DNA from: Pyxicephalus adspersus
Taxonomy: Eukaryota > Chordata > Amphibia > Anura > Pyxicephalidae
Reading direction: 5' to 3'
NCBI RefSeq assembly: GCF_032062135.1
Contig: NC_092861.1
Span: forward strand, 142,794,641-142,858,640
DNA: 64,000 nt
In this document: piece by piece, positions 23,796 through 34,929 of the stretch
Layout: each line of letters begins with the position of its first letter
How positions within the stretch are numbered: position 1 is the first letter of the stretch
Program-made: the position numbers and the translations under genes
Notes under the pieces: generated by a model
Databases searched by the model: none
Seen by the model: only the letters and a program-made list of their open reading frames with translations
Told to the model about the DNA's origin: nothing

Positions 23796-25160
23796 TATAT
23801 ATATATATAAATATATATACAAAACTTTTAGCACTTTCCTTTTCAGCTTGACTGTTTCTGGCTTATCCCTTTGCATTCATTGGATTTAAGTTCCTTTATT
23901 AATGAAGTCTCAGCATCACATATTACCTAAGTGCAAATATTCTATATTCAAATATTCTACCTAGAATTGCCCAGTCCATTACACTTTTTTCCACCCATCT
24001 AGAAATTTTTTATTTGCATGACACGGTGAGCCTGCTGCTTGCATCAGGGCTCTTGGGTAGAGTACTAACAAAGGGTGCTATGATGTTTCCAAAAAGCTAT
24101 GTACAGAACCCTGCCAACCCTTCCCACAAACCCATGGTCACTGGGTCTAAAAGAAAGTGGGTAAGTAAAATAGATTTCTTTTTTAAATGTCATTAGTGTG
24201 TTAATGAGAAAAGAAGAGAGGATCCAAGGGAGGTCACCACAGATTAAACAATCATCCTTAACAAGGAGTGATACCACTAAATTCCATGAGGATTTTTTTT
24301 TATACCTTGCAGTCATTAGCGGCTGGGGAATCCATAGACTGTACGGCAGAAAATCGCTTTCATGGCTAAATCACATAAGTGCCCACTTGACCCTAGCAGT
24401 GGTTCTATTTCTTATGGAGAATTAGCTTCCAATGGTAAGTAACAATCACAGCGCAAAGATGCAGAAAGAGAGCAGATGGAAAACAGGAGGAAACCAGCTG
24501 GAAGTATGTTTGTCTTCAAACTGTTTTTACAGCCTGCACACACATACAGCTCCAGCCTAGCACAGATAAAGATAAAACATAAATATTTAAGAGGCTACTG
24601 GTGAAAGAAACAACATGAACTGAACCAAATCATCAACTATCCAGGAAATATTAACTGCTGGCATATGCAGAATAATGACTTATGCCATTGTTTGTTTCTT
24701 TATTCATAAAGAAGGACACTAGTCTATGTTAATAGCAGGAAATTGTTATAAAGAAAGCCTTAAGTGGAAAAAACACACACATACCTGAAAAGGAAGAGAA
24801 AGAATACTAATCCATTCCACTGCAAAAGCCTCTGAACATGGCCCCAATCAAGAGAAATCTTCATCGGAAGTCTGCTGAGAAACCGACACTTCCAGGAGTG
24901 TCAAATTCTTGGCTCCCCTGCTGCACTCAGTGGTTTCTTCATGGATATCTATCACCACAGGACAATGTAATGATGTGAAGGTGAAACCATTGAGGGTTGC
25001 AGAGGACCAACAGAGTCAACACTGATTAAAAAGTCTGATTTTTAAGAGATTTTAGAGGACTAAAGTTGTGAGTAGTGCTGGCATCAGTGAATAATTTTGG
25101 TTACAATTTTGGCCAATTTTTTTTACCTGATTGGGCCATTTGAAGATGTTCCCATAGCAG
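23796..25160. other. Intergenic, no gene supported
   Basis: A short AT-rich run at 23797-23820. The rest is mixed sequence with no recognised family. Confidence 0.5.
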
Positions 25161-25162
25161 CT

Positions 25163-25495
25163 CTAAAGCTACGTACACCCTTCCAATGGTTCTTGCCCAA
25201 TAATCGTCGCAGGGCGGATATCGGACAGGAATCTAAAGTGTGTACAGCGCATGTTGTTCATCGTCCGAACGACCGTCCTGGCGGATCCACGAATGATGAA
25301 TGATTGTAATGCAAGGGAAGGGGGTGAGCGCGCAGCGGAGTGCCACTCCATGGTTCTCCCTCTCCCCTCTGTGTAGAGCAGAACGGTGCTGCATGTACAG
25401 CACTTGTTTATGCATTGTGCAGTGCATAGTCAGGGGAAGGGATTGTGAAAGATCCTTTTCAACAACTATATTTGGAAGTGTGTACGCGGCTTTAG
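25163..25495. mobile_element. MITE family J, ends CTAAAGC/GCTTTAG
   Basis: The left CTAAAGCTACGTACACCCTT and the right end, read inward, CTAAAGCCGCGTACACACTT are near-perfect inverted repeats. Internal words ATCGTCCGAACGACCGTCC, CTGGCGGATCCACG and GATTGTGAAAGATCC are repeated at 57664-58314. The superfamily is unclear because the target duplication cannot be fixed. Confidence 0.75.
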
Positions 25496-25939
25496 TCTCA
25501 CACCCAATCACCTGATAAAATTGCCTATCCTAAAAAAAACCTGAAACCTTAAATACACACGTTATTTTCTGAACCCAAATCTTCCATCTTCTTTTTTGCA
25601 GAAGTAGAAGGTCCTTTTTTGTGGGTCCAATATGATGACATCTTAATGAAAAGACCAACTGGACTGGTTATGGATTGGTCAAATTCTGTGTAGTGACTTC
25701 CTAATAGAGACCAGTCATTCCTGCTTTCCCTCCTTGTGCAGGATGACTGGTCTTGTATCTACCCCCTGTAGTATATTGTAATTTCCTGTAGTGGGTGGAC
25801 CTGGCGGGTCTCCTTTCTGTGCAGGTTATGTGAAGCACAGTGATAAGGTCGCCATTGTTTTTACAAGGTCATATCTGGGTTTTCAAAGCATTTTGGTGGA
25901 CACAGAGTAGTTTTATTAGATTTATTAGTAGATTTGGTC

Positions 25940-26222
25940 AGCACGGTGGCTCAGAGGTTAGCAGTCTTTTGCAGTGCTAGGTGCCAGTTTGAATTTCACC
26001 CAGGACACAACCTGCATAGAGTTTAGGGGTTCTCCCCGTGTTTGCATGGATTTCCTCCGGGTTTCTCCCACATTCCAAAATCATGCAGTTGGGATAACTG
26101 GCTTCCCCCCAAAATTGACCTTAGACTGTATTAAAGGTATTTAACTATGGTAGGGATATTAGATTGTGAGCTCCTTTGAGGAACAGCTAGTAAGATGAAT
26201 ATGAACATATATATGTATTTTA
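25940..26222 (+). mobile_element. tRNA-type SINE copy
   Basis: Begins GCACGGTGGCTCAGAGGTTA, a good Pol III box A; box B has decayed to CAGTTTGAATTTC. The body (CTCCCCGTGTTTGCATGG, TTTCCTCCGGGTTTCTCCC, TTGACCTTAGACTGTA, TTAGATTGTGAGCTCC) matches 17.5 and 34.0 kb. It lacks the final ATT-rich tail. Confidence 0.8.
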
Positions 26223-27004
26223 CTGTAAATGGAAAAAGCTGATACCAGGTCAGATTCAGTAACCTTTTCTACTAGCATTTCCAAAAAATTACTCTGAATG
26301 TTGTAATAATGATTACAAACCAAAATAATCTGTGTCTTATATTTTCCTAGAGTTCAGCTTTAAGAGTTTTGTTTATTAAACAAAGCTATGCAATTATCTG
26401 CATTTGATTGCACATTGCCTACCCATACAGCAATAATGGAATTTGCCCGAGATATAATCTTGAGATCAATAAATGTCATGAACTAGAAGTCATCCTATAG
26501 CACAAAATTCTCACTTCTTCACTCAATAAAAAACATCTGAACCCAGATCCTATCTGCAGTTCTCTCATCGTAACCACTCAGTGGGTGAAACTCAACCAGT
26601 AGTGGAATGAATTCTTATCTCTTCTATAGTTACAATGTTTTTTTTAAATCACTTACACTTGAAAATCAAATTATATATATGTTATCACATCCATAGAAAT
26701 TGGAAAATTGGCAACTGTTTAATAAATCACAAACTGACTTATCTTATACCAGCTGGGTTATGTATAACGTGTCAAGGAGAAAGAATCTGTTAAACTCCAT
26801 ATAACACAATGCAAACATGTTTTAAAGGGAAATAATAATGGCTTTGTGTCCATGTCATTTCAGTTTCAGTTTTGTCTTATATTTGCTTTGTTATGTATGT
26901 TTCTACTATTTGCCTTTTTTTTAGTTCAAGTGGAACTAAGACGTATGTTCAGCAAATCTGGGAAAAATATAAATGTGTTCCCTTTTTCCTACTTCCATTT
27001 GCAG

Positions 27005-27029
27005 AGACCAGGTGAAGATGATGATGTGA

Positions 27030-27073
<44 letters not shown>

Positions 27074-27098
27074 TCTATCTGGCTAGATCTTGGTGAAT
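27005..27098 (+). CDS. Possible internal exon with poly-Asp run
   Basis: A pyrimidine-rich tract ending TTCCATTTGCAG (to 27004) is followed by 94 bases open in one frame. A consensus 5' splice site follows, GAAT|GTAAGT (GT at 27099-27100). The frame reads RPGEDDDVND, thirteen or so Asp from a (GAT)n run, then ESIWLDLGE. This would be an acidic, disordered segment. I do not recognise the gene. If real, the window lies partly inside introns of a large gene. Against it: a trinucleotide microsatellite can look like an exon by chance and no second exon was found. Confidence 0.3.
27017..27072. repeat. (GAT)n trinucleotide repeat
   Basis: About eighteen GAT units with one interruption (GTGAAT near 27026). 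Confidence 0.95.
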
Positions 27099-27239
27099 GT
27101 AAGTTGCCCAAATCGTGCAAAAATACAGTCTAAAAATAGTAAGCAAGGTCTGTGTTAACATTTTTATTATATACCATGTCCAAAAGTATAGAACAGAACA
27201 CAAAAAGTTGCAATGAATTTAGCTTAAAAGAAACTATTG

Positions 27240-27272
27240 TGTATTATATTATATTATATTATATTATATTAT
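27240..27272. repeat. (ATTAT)n pentanucleotide repeat
   Basis: Six or so TATAT/ATTAT pentamers. A similar (TATTA)n run occurs near 51655-51700. Confidence 0.9.
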
Positions 27273-27497
27273 CACTGGGTGCTCATTTTGGGGTATTTCT
27301 GCAAATTTTATTTAAGCATAATCTGCTTCTTGTACCATTATAATATTGGGCAAACCATGAACAGAATTGTATGTGGCCTTTACGGCTATCTTGTATGTCA
27401 GACTGGGCAGCCCACATTGTAAATCACTGTCTGATGCTATAGTTTATAATATTGTTTGACTTGATAGTCTACTGTCCAAGCAATGTCTGTATCGGCT

Positions 27498-27740
27498 TTT
27501 CCTAATCTTTGAACATGAGGGAAACCTTACAGGGAACCCGTCCTATAATTACTATAACCACAGATCACCGTACATTAGCATGATCATCAGTAGGAAGAAC
27601 AACTCTTACATTATGACATCCTTGGTATAGGTTAAACTGACCCGAGAGGCACAAATTGCTCATTGCTCAGGGAACCCCTAGGAACATCTGGAGGAAGACT
27701 CAGGTTCCATGGATGCCTGGTTGAGAAACGCTGATCTATA
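27498..27740 (-). mobile_element. hAT-like MITE family A, decayed copy
   Basis: GAACATGAGGGAAACC, AGGGAACCCGTCCTATAATTAC, TGATCATCAGTAGGAAG and GGTTGAGAAACGCTG follow the family order on the minus strand. Confidence 0.6.
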
Positions 27741-27837
27741 TGCTTTTTAATTGTATAATGCAGTACTAAGAAGGAAGCACATGTGTTTGTGTGTAACTGA
27801 AACACATAGGTTTTGGTATAATTACAAACCATGCATA

Positions 27838-28039
27838 TAGGGTTGGACTGGCTTACAGGAGGACCAGAAGAAACCTTTGGTAGGCACCAATCATATGGCC
27901 CCTAAAATTAGTTTTTTTGTGGGCCTCTGGCTCCTGTTGCTTTACATAAAAAAAGGCACTGTGCCTGTAAAGCAATGTGTTGTAGTTGGACCTTATTCAT
28001 ATTTCCACTGGTGGGCCACAGATCCCCAGTCTGACATTG
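27838..28039. mobile_element. hAT-like MITE family K
   Basis: The left TAGGGTTGGACTGG and right CCAGTCTGACATTG are inverted ends of a type I know from fish and frogs (GGTCGGACTGG). The flanks CATGCATA (27830-27837) and CATGAATG (28040-28047) match at 6 of 8 positions. The central GTGGGCC words recur near 6.6 kb. Confidence 0.65.
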
Positions 28040-28164
28040 CATGAATGTACGCAGGATTTTAAAATATTCATTGGAGGGTCTATTAAGCAGATCTATACTG
28101 TGAAAGCTGTGTATGAAAAGCAAGCAAAAGGCTAAAGACTAGTCACCTGTTTTGTTTTTGGTCT

Positions 28165-28600
28165 TTTTTCAAATGATCATTTCCCCTATAGCACATAGCA
28201 TGCCTTGTTCTACGCTATATCTCTGTATGGAGACAGCCAATATGATAGAGGCAGGGCTTTGCTTCCCCATGTTAGAGCTTCCCTTCAGTGGCTGTAAATA
28301 TAATGTCTAGTAAGGTAATGATCAAGAAGCAGCAGGAGACATGGAGGAAGCCCAGATTCAAAGAATGAATGAAGCATAAGCTGAGAGATCCTTGTACTGC
28401 AGATCTTCAGGTACAGATTCCCCTCCATCCAGGAAAACAATGAGAAGCATAACAGCAACATCACCGAAAATTCTCACTCCAGACTTCATAAGACTAAAAC
28501 TCATAGGATGCAGTGCCTTTCACTTCAACTGGTAGATACAGGAGTCCCTAGGCATGTTCCAGGAAAGGCACTGCTATTTCTAAGCCAAAATTCAAGAAAA
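28165..28600 (+). mobile_element. Dispersed repeat family F, copy 1
   Basis: ATGATAGAGGCAGGGCT, GATGAAGC-like words, CTTCAGGTACAG, AGGAAAACAATGAG and CTAGGCAT appear in the same order and spacing at 45935-46390. TTAA-class termini are possible (TCTACTTTAAGAGG near 28650) but not proven. Confidence 0.6.
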
Positions 28601-28682
28601 AAGGTACATGTTTCTACAATAATCAGCAGATCATCACTTTTTAATTTAGGTCTACTTTAAGAGGACATCATTAACCCCAGGT

Positions 28683-29812
28683 TAAAACTGGTATTTCATT
28701 AGATACCAACAATTTGAATATTTTTTGCTTTCCAACATAGGCTATAGGTGGCGAGATCTTCTCCTAGGTTCCCAGCTTGGCCTATTTTAAGCAACCATCA
28801 CAAGTGTCTCTCACTCTCTTGTTGTAATCCCTTATTGATTTTTCAATGTCACGCTTGGGGAGACAGGGCCACTAAGGCTTGCACAGAAGTGGTGTTAGCC
28901 CTGATAAGTGCCAAGGTGCAGAGTTTAAGCAGTAACCATGTCTTCTCCAGAGCCTCTAGTGGAGAGGATGTTGCAATGCTGGTTACTGCCAGGTTGCAGT
29001 CCTTGGGCACACCAGGGTGGGCAGGAAGATACACGGTACCAAATCACTAAGCAAAAGTAAGGACCGGGTCAAAGCAGGCAGCGAGCAAGAGAGGTCAGGT
29101 CACAAGCCAGTGGTCAAATACCATGCATCCAGGAAAATAGCACCAGTGACACAGGGGCCACTGGAGACACTGGAAGCAACAGGAGGCACAGGCGACACGG
29201 GAATAACCACAGACAGTGAGGAACAGTAGAACAGTGCAAGGGAATGGGCTGGGAAATAACAGACTGGGCAACAAGGGGTTAACATAAGAGCTGGAGAGAG
29301 GAAACACTAAATTAAGCAATAGATGTAGAGAAACTTGCTCAGCAGAGCTAGGGGCTCAGCACTAGTGGGGACATGTTTCACGAACGCTGAGTGCTGCGTC
29401 AGAGCTATCTAAAAAGCCAGGGAGGATTAGGAGACTATTTCCTGATTGGCCGTCGGGATGGGCAAAACTGATAAAGCTTTGAAGATTAGGCGTGCCCATG
29501 GTCAGAACTGCCCGCATGCGCAGGAGAGAGGTAAGTGTGACATACAAAGAATAAAGTGGGACTGTATAGCAGGGTCCCCTAACTCTCCTCCTTTAGAGCC
29601 ACATATAGGCCAGATTTTAGTATTTTCCTGACTTTTGATAGGCCACTTCCTACTTTATTTACTGCTGTCTATTAGAAAAATACTTAAAATGTGAGGATCC
29701 TGCCACTTGAAGAGTGGAGCTGAGGACCATTGATATAGACCATATATAGACCTTTCTTGATTTTTTTTTTTAAACTTTCAGGTTTTCAGGGAACCCCTGT
29801 GTTTGTGCTGTG
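28683..29812 (+). mobile_element. Composite repeat E, copy 1, with LTR-like insert
   Basis: Outside the insert, 28683-28846 and 29543-29812 align with 33905-34775: CCAACATAGGCTATAG, CCTAGGTTCCCAGCTTGGCC, CTTGTTGTA, then module D (CAGGGTCCCCTAACT to GGACCATTG), then a scrap of family A (TTTTCAGGGAACCCCTG). The same D-then-A order in both loci means they descend from one composite sequence. Copy 1 is split by a 696-bp LTR-like element. Confidence 0.6.
28847..29542 (-). mobile_element. Probable solo LTR (Gypsy- or ERV-like)
   Basis: The element starts TGTCACGCTT and ends AAGTGTGACA: short inverted TG...CA ends, with 5-base flanks TTCAA (28842-28846) and TACAA (29543-29547). The empty site is preserved in the paralogous copy near 34390, which proves insertion. 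A 696-bp length and no coding fit a solo LTR. On the minus strand the CpG-containing TCCTGCGCATGCGGGC lies near the start. Strand is a guess, and a DNA transposon with short ends is the alternative. Confidence 0.5.
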
Positions 29813-30460
29813 CAGTCAGGTATTGATATGAGTATAGTTTTTCAACATTTAGAGCACACCAGTATTTGGTGTAGCAGTGGTTGGAGAAGTGAGGCTTCTT
29901 TGACCTCTCAGAGGAGATTTCTGATAAGAAATGGTGTTCAGTGTTCTCCAACCGGAAGAAAATACCATCAATGACTGCACTCTCCTCAAGAGTTTTCCTG
30001 TTTTCTTCCCCTTTGGAGAAACACGAAAAGCTGAATTTCTCTGCTCAGTTATTGGCATAAAGAGCAAAAGCTTTTGGGTCCTATTATGCTGCAAAGCCAC
30101 CTCAATGGTGAAGGTCCAAGAATGTTATGATGATATGACGATACAAGAGACTTTCCACAAACCAGGTTATACATTTGATATTCCCAATTGTGTGGACCTA
30201 TATGCATCAACGTTTGACCTTCCTCTTGTCCTCCCTGGCCCCCTACTATTGTACCACAGTGTTTGACCTCAGACTGAAGTTTTGGGAATTTTTGAGGGAA
30301 CTTTCTTCCTCTGAAATGTTTCCTAGACGGCACTAATAATTGGTTTACATTTTGCCTGGAGTTACCTCTTTAATACACAATGATACACGCAGTTCAAATA
30401 AAGAAGAGTGATGTTTTACTCTTTGCAGTCAGTAATTGGGATCAGAACATTAGTTGGTTA
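29813..30460. other. Intergenic, no gene supported
   Basis: Overlapping frames of 83-111 codons at 29849-30333 lie on both strands and show no domain or splice signals. No repeat recognised. Confidence 0.45.
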
Positions 30461-30464
30461 TAAA

Positions 30465-31015
30465 AGCCGCGGCTTCCCGTCAAGTCCGTTTCCTCCATTC
30501 AACAAAACAGCACGCTGCGATTATCAAACGCGCATTAACAGCCGTAGCTGTGTAGGTGTCAATAATTAGATGACATAAGAGTTATTATGAAAAAAGCCCG
30601 ACTCCACTAAACTTTTTTGTAATAAGATATAAAAGTCTTTATTCTTATTTTTCCAAAAATAATTAACGTAGTCTAAAACGTCTAGATCAAATCCGATACT
30701 CTTCTGTTCTTAAAAAGACTCCTGTCCATTGTACATCTTATGATGAGCTTGGTTGCAAAGGCCACTTTCTAAAAGGTTAGAGGATTTTGGTAGCCACGTG
30801 TGGCTGAATTTATATGAAAGGTCTCACGGCAAAGGAGATGACCATGCCGGCTTCTTAAGGCCATTCACCTGCACTTAACGTTCAACAGGTTCACCAATTA
30901 AAGAGAAGTTGGCTTTGATGGCCCCCCAACAGAATGGACAGAGCAAGCCCCTACGTTGCGGACACATATAAGAATTCAAAGAGCACAGCACACAAAAGGC
31001 CAATGTCTCCAATTC
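30465..31015. promoter_or_regulatory. Candidate conserved non-coding block
   Basis: Repeat-free with CpG-containing words unusual for this window (AAAGCCGCGGCTTCCC, AAACGCGCATTAACAG). TGTCAATAATTAGATGAC is a homeodomain/TALE-type word and TTCACCTGCAC holds an E-box. No coding signal. This texture is that of developmental enhancers; conservation has to be measured. Confidence 0.35.
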
Positions 31016-31099
31016 TAAACATCCCCTGACCTACTGTTTAACTTTAAAAGACCCTCTTTTGCCGACAAGTGCAAAAAAAAAAACACGAGCCCTTGATTT

Positions 31100-31560
31100 T
31101 ATTTTTACATTTGTTTCAGAGGGCCCGTCAGATAAAAGCAACAAGGGGGATGTTTAAGAAACGGCAAACGCATCTTAAAGCGACTTGCATCTTCAGGAAC
31201 CTGACCTGCTGGGGGCGTGGATTCGTTCTACAGCACGGCGTGTCCTCACTATTGATAACGGTTCCCATTGTGTCCGGCCACAATATACTGAAGCACAACA
31301 GGGCATTGAAATCACACAATTACGTTTGTCAGATGTGATGAGAAGCAGGAAATCAATGTTCAATTTGAGGGTAATAATATGCTCCCTAGAGTTCATTGTT
31401 GCTCCAATAATATTATATTTTTTAATCTGTCTTTCACCTTGTATCCTGAAAGCTTTTTCCAAGCTGAAATTCAATCGCTGAATTACTTGATTGGGGGAAA
31501 TTGTGTACAACGTTATTGCAGTCTAATGGTGGGGTTTTTTTTTTTTGGTTCTTTTTGTCA
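31100..31560. promoter_or_regulatory. Candidate non-coding regulatory sequence
   Basis: Non-repetitive; contains GGGGGCGTGG (Sp/KLF-type) near 31211. Frames of 60-105 codons on both strands overlap each other and none looks coding. Confidence 0.25.
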
Positions 31561-31649
31561 TTATTTCAAAATAAATTATAAGACAAACTAGATATAAGGT
31601 TTCCTAATGGACGAGGAGGACCCATTGTGGACGAAGGGGCAGATGACTT

Positions 31650-31960
31650 TGAAACTATTACCATTGTTTTAGAGAATTCTCTGCAGCGATTTAATCTTTT
31701 TAAAACGTGTAAATCACGCTCTTATCGCTTTACACATTATTCTTAAATTCCCAAAGCAGATCTTTTTTACAGCAAAGTGAAATCTTCAATCATCTTGAGA
31801 CCTTGTTAGACCTTTGTTTGCCAGTAAGTACGGCATGTTGTGTATACAAGAAGGAGATAGAATTTCTTTTCTGACAGATCAAAACATTCCTATTATAAAC
31901 AAAGGCCGTCATACACCGGGTGTGGGCTTGGCAAAGGACCTTTAGATTGCTAGCTCTTTT
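31650..31960. promoter_or_regulatory. Candidate conserved non-coding block
   Basis: Non-repetitive run with GATTTAATCTTTTTAAAACG, AATCACGCTCTTATCGC and CTTCAATCATCTTGAG. It looks like the neighbouring blocks and unlike the transposon-derived sequence. Confidence 0.3.
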
Positions 31961-32470
31961 TTAACCATATTATTTGTATTTAGTTGTAAGGATTTTTAAT
32001 TATATCAGTTTCATAGGTACCCTTTTGTTTAAAATGAGCTATATAAGGGAATGAGTTATTTTTGTAAGTTTCCAACATTTTGGAGAACTATCTGCCTATA
32101 CATATGCATAGGCCAAACAAAACCCAACTTTTCTGCTTTTTTTTATAAACTAATACAGTGTATGGAATATCTACCAACAATGTTGATTGCAAGGCACAAC
32201 CTTAAAGCTGGACTCCAAGCAACAGCTATATACATAGAAGAAATACACCAAATGGAAGTGTTATATCTTCCCAAATATTTGTATTTCTCCCCTCTTTATG
32301 TGTTCAGTTCCCTCATGCAGCACAACTTGAGGATAGCAGCATTTATATTTCAGGGATGTTCTCTGTCTACCTCCAGCTTGCTGAATAGACAGTAAATGGA
32401 CAAAAGTTAGCTAATAAGGTCACGTGCTATTGACTTTACTTTAGTTGCATGTAGTACTGTACATCTAATA

Positions 32471-32825
32471 AAGAGGCCGGAAAATTTTTTTGGCCACTAG
32501 GCCATTTCAGGGGTAGGCAGGAGCACACTAGGCCAGACTCTCTCTAGAGGAACGCCCCCTGAAGGGAAATCCCTCTCCTCCGCAATGCATGCAGAGGACC
32601 GGAAATGTGCCCTATTTACCCCGGCGGCGGAAGTGTTAACGCCGGCCACGGCAAATAGGGAATGGAGCCACCACACGGAGGCTCAGGAGCCGCATGCAGC
32701 TCCGGTAGTTTGTCCGCCGTGGGTTGCCGGCCGGGATTAGGCCGGATCGGCCAGGGGGCATTAGGCCGCAACAAACTACCAGCTAGACCGTACCTGGCCT
32801 AAAGGCCGGAGTTTGCTGACCCCTG
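32471..32825 (+). mobile_element. hAT-like MITE family C with perfect TSD
   Basis: Flanked by ATCTAATA at 32463-32470 and 32826-32833, exact. The right end GGAGTTTGCTGACCCCTG is intact; the left end is mutated to AAGAGGCCGGAAAATT. The interior matches 23.5 kb and adds a ~70-bp GC-rich segment (near 32625-32700) absent there. Confidence 0.85.
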
Positions 32826-32833
32826 ATCTAATA

Positions 32834-33900
32834 GAACCCTTGCCTTCCTTCTCTTGGCATTAATGATACTTGTTAGAGCATTGCAAAAAGGTTGCAAGTT
32901 AAATTCTGGTATGTATATTGGGAACATTTAAAGAAATACATTTATTTATTTATTATTGAATAATTTATTTATTTGCGTTTTTATGTATGCCTGAAATTTA
33001 ATTTTAAACCCCAATTGAACTTACATATTAGATACTTAACTCTATTTTTTTAGACCTTTTTTTAGACCTATTTTTTTAGAACTTTTCTTGATAGATATAG
33101 AAGTCTAGATATGAGTCCTAGAAATGGATGGCTCCATACACTACACTTCCTAATCTAGCAGACATGAACCCTGCCTTTTTCAGCACTTCAGGACACAAAC
33201 ACATATGGAGGCTGGCCAATATTTATCCAGTGGAGTAAGAGACATGGAGAGAATTTCAACAAAGTGAAAAATTAGTAAATCACATAAATCACATATGATC
33301 ACATGCAAATGTGGGAATTCTCCTTACTTTCTGCTATGGAGATACCTTGTCTGTTGACACAAGAAAGGAAATCTCGCCATTGGGTTAACAGATAACAAAT
33401 AAAAGGCCAAGGGTTATAGTGACGAAGGGTTATAAAAAGATTCCATAGGCTTTGCAAAGGTCTTGAAAATGTCATGTACCCAAACTGAAGATATCCTGCC
33501 CCAGCTAGGCCTGAAAGATACAAATCCAAATGTACAATAATGATAGAATCTAAAATCTAACACAGTGTCAGTACAAGGTATATGAGGACTTAACTGTCCC
33601 CCTGATGTCTCCAAGGGGCCACACCTAAAATACAGTCATATATAATTCTATAGGAGACTGTTAGAGATTAAACACATCCTACAAGATAAAATTTAGAGAC
33701 TGTGGCTGTGCTACAATTATGGAGACTGGAGACATGCTGCAGGATACACGCTAACAACTGAATAGATGATACTTGAAATTGTTAAACATCATTCTCATCC
33801 TATATCCTACAACTGTTATAGAGCTGAGCGTTAGGTACTAAAGTCAAGGGCCCCATGTGGTTCTTAGGCCTTAGGCTATAACACTTAAAACATTACTTCC
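32834..33900. other. Intergenic, no gene supported
   Basis: An ATTT-rich run at 32938-32975. Otherwise unremarkable. Confidence 0.5.
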
Positions 33901-33904
33901 TCTA

Positions 33905-34775
33905 AAATTGTTATTTCAATAGATGCCAACAGTTTGAATGTTTTTCCCTACAACATAGGCTATAGTTGATGAGGGTAGCACTCCGGCCTTTGCAGTGCTG
34001 GGTCCCAGTTTTAAATCTCGCCCAGGACATTATCTGCATGGAGTTTGCAGGTTGTTCCCGTGTTTGTGTGAGTTACATCCGGGTACTCCGGTTTCCTCCC
34101 ACATCCAAAAACATGCACTTAGGTTAATTGGCTTCCCCCCAAATAGACCTTAGACTGTGGTAATGACATATGACTATGGTAGGGACATTAGATTGTGAGC
34201 CCCATTTGAGGGTCAGTTAGTGAGATGAATATGGACTTTGTGCAGCGCTGCGTAATATGTTGGTGCTATATAAATGCTGGATAATATAATAATAATGCCC
34301 CTAGGTTCCAAACTTGGCCTATTTTAAGAAATCAGCTTAAGTGGGGCACAAGCTTACTCTTCTTGTTGTAGTATGTTATTGGTTTTACAAAGAATAGAAA
34401 GTTAGACTCCATAGCATTCAGAACAGGGCCCCCTAATTATAGTCCTAGAGGTCCATATGGCTAGATTTTAGTTTTCTCTCGGTAAACCATTTCCTTCCTA
34501 ATTTAGTGTTGTCTATTAGAGTAGAGTTGAGCACCATTGATATGAAGCAGCCTTTCTTTACCTTTTTAGCATAAGAGAACGCTTGGAATAACTTTCGGTC
34601 TTCAGATAACCCCGACTTTAATTACTATACCCACAGCTCACAGTATATTGGCGTAGTGGTCAGTGGGAATAACTGATAACTAAGCCAAAAAGATCATCGG
34701 AGTAATTTAAACTGACCCGAGAGACCCCAATCGCTCAATGAACCCCCAGCAAAGCCTGAAGAAACATTGATAAGG
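33905..34775 (+). mobile_element. Composite repeat E, copy 2, with SINE insert
   Basis: Same modules and order as copy 1 at 28.7-29.8 kb: CAACATAGGCTATAG, [SINE 33973-34296], CCCCTAGGTTCCAAACTTGG, module D at about 34428-34540 (CAGGGCCCCCTAATT to GCACCATTG), and a longer family A part (34552-34775). It lacks the LTR-like insert of copy 1; copy 1 lacks this SINE. Each therefore dates the other's insertion as later than the duplication. Confidence 0.6.
33973..34296 (+). mobile_element. tRNA-type SINE, 5'-truncated
   Basis: Starts within box A (GGTAGCACTCCGGCC). Box B is CAGTTTTAAATCTCG. The body has TTTGTGTGAGTTACATCCGG and CGGTTTCCTCCCACATCC. The 3' end is complete: TTAGATTGTGAGCCCC, GCGCTGCGTAATATGTTGG, TGCTATATAAATGCTGG, then an ATA-rich tail. 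That tail equals the LINE tail at 41.9-42.1 kb. Confidence 0.8.
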
Positions 34776-34929
34776 TCCATTGGTAAAGACATTTCTCTCC
34801 AGAAGCCAACAGGTTCACGTTTGCCGGTTTTCACCCATCAACGAAAAAAACAATGTTTGGTAAACGGACTCCTTGATCTACGCTGTATTACAGATTGCAC
34901 CGTGCAGCCCTCTAAACATTGCTATTGTG

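Noticed and set aside
26846..27004. Hydrophobic N-terminal-like frame upstream of the poly-Asp segment
   Set aside because: It resembles a signal peptide only because it reads a T-rich intron-like tract; the pyrimidine tract and acceptor at 27004 suit an intron better.
34430..34545. Module D as an independent hAT insertion
   Set aside because: Present in the same place in both copies of composite E and lacking a clear 8-base duplication, so treated as part of the composite.
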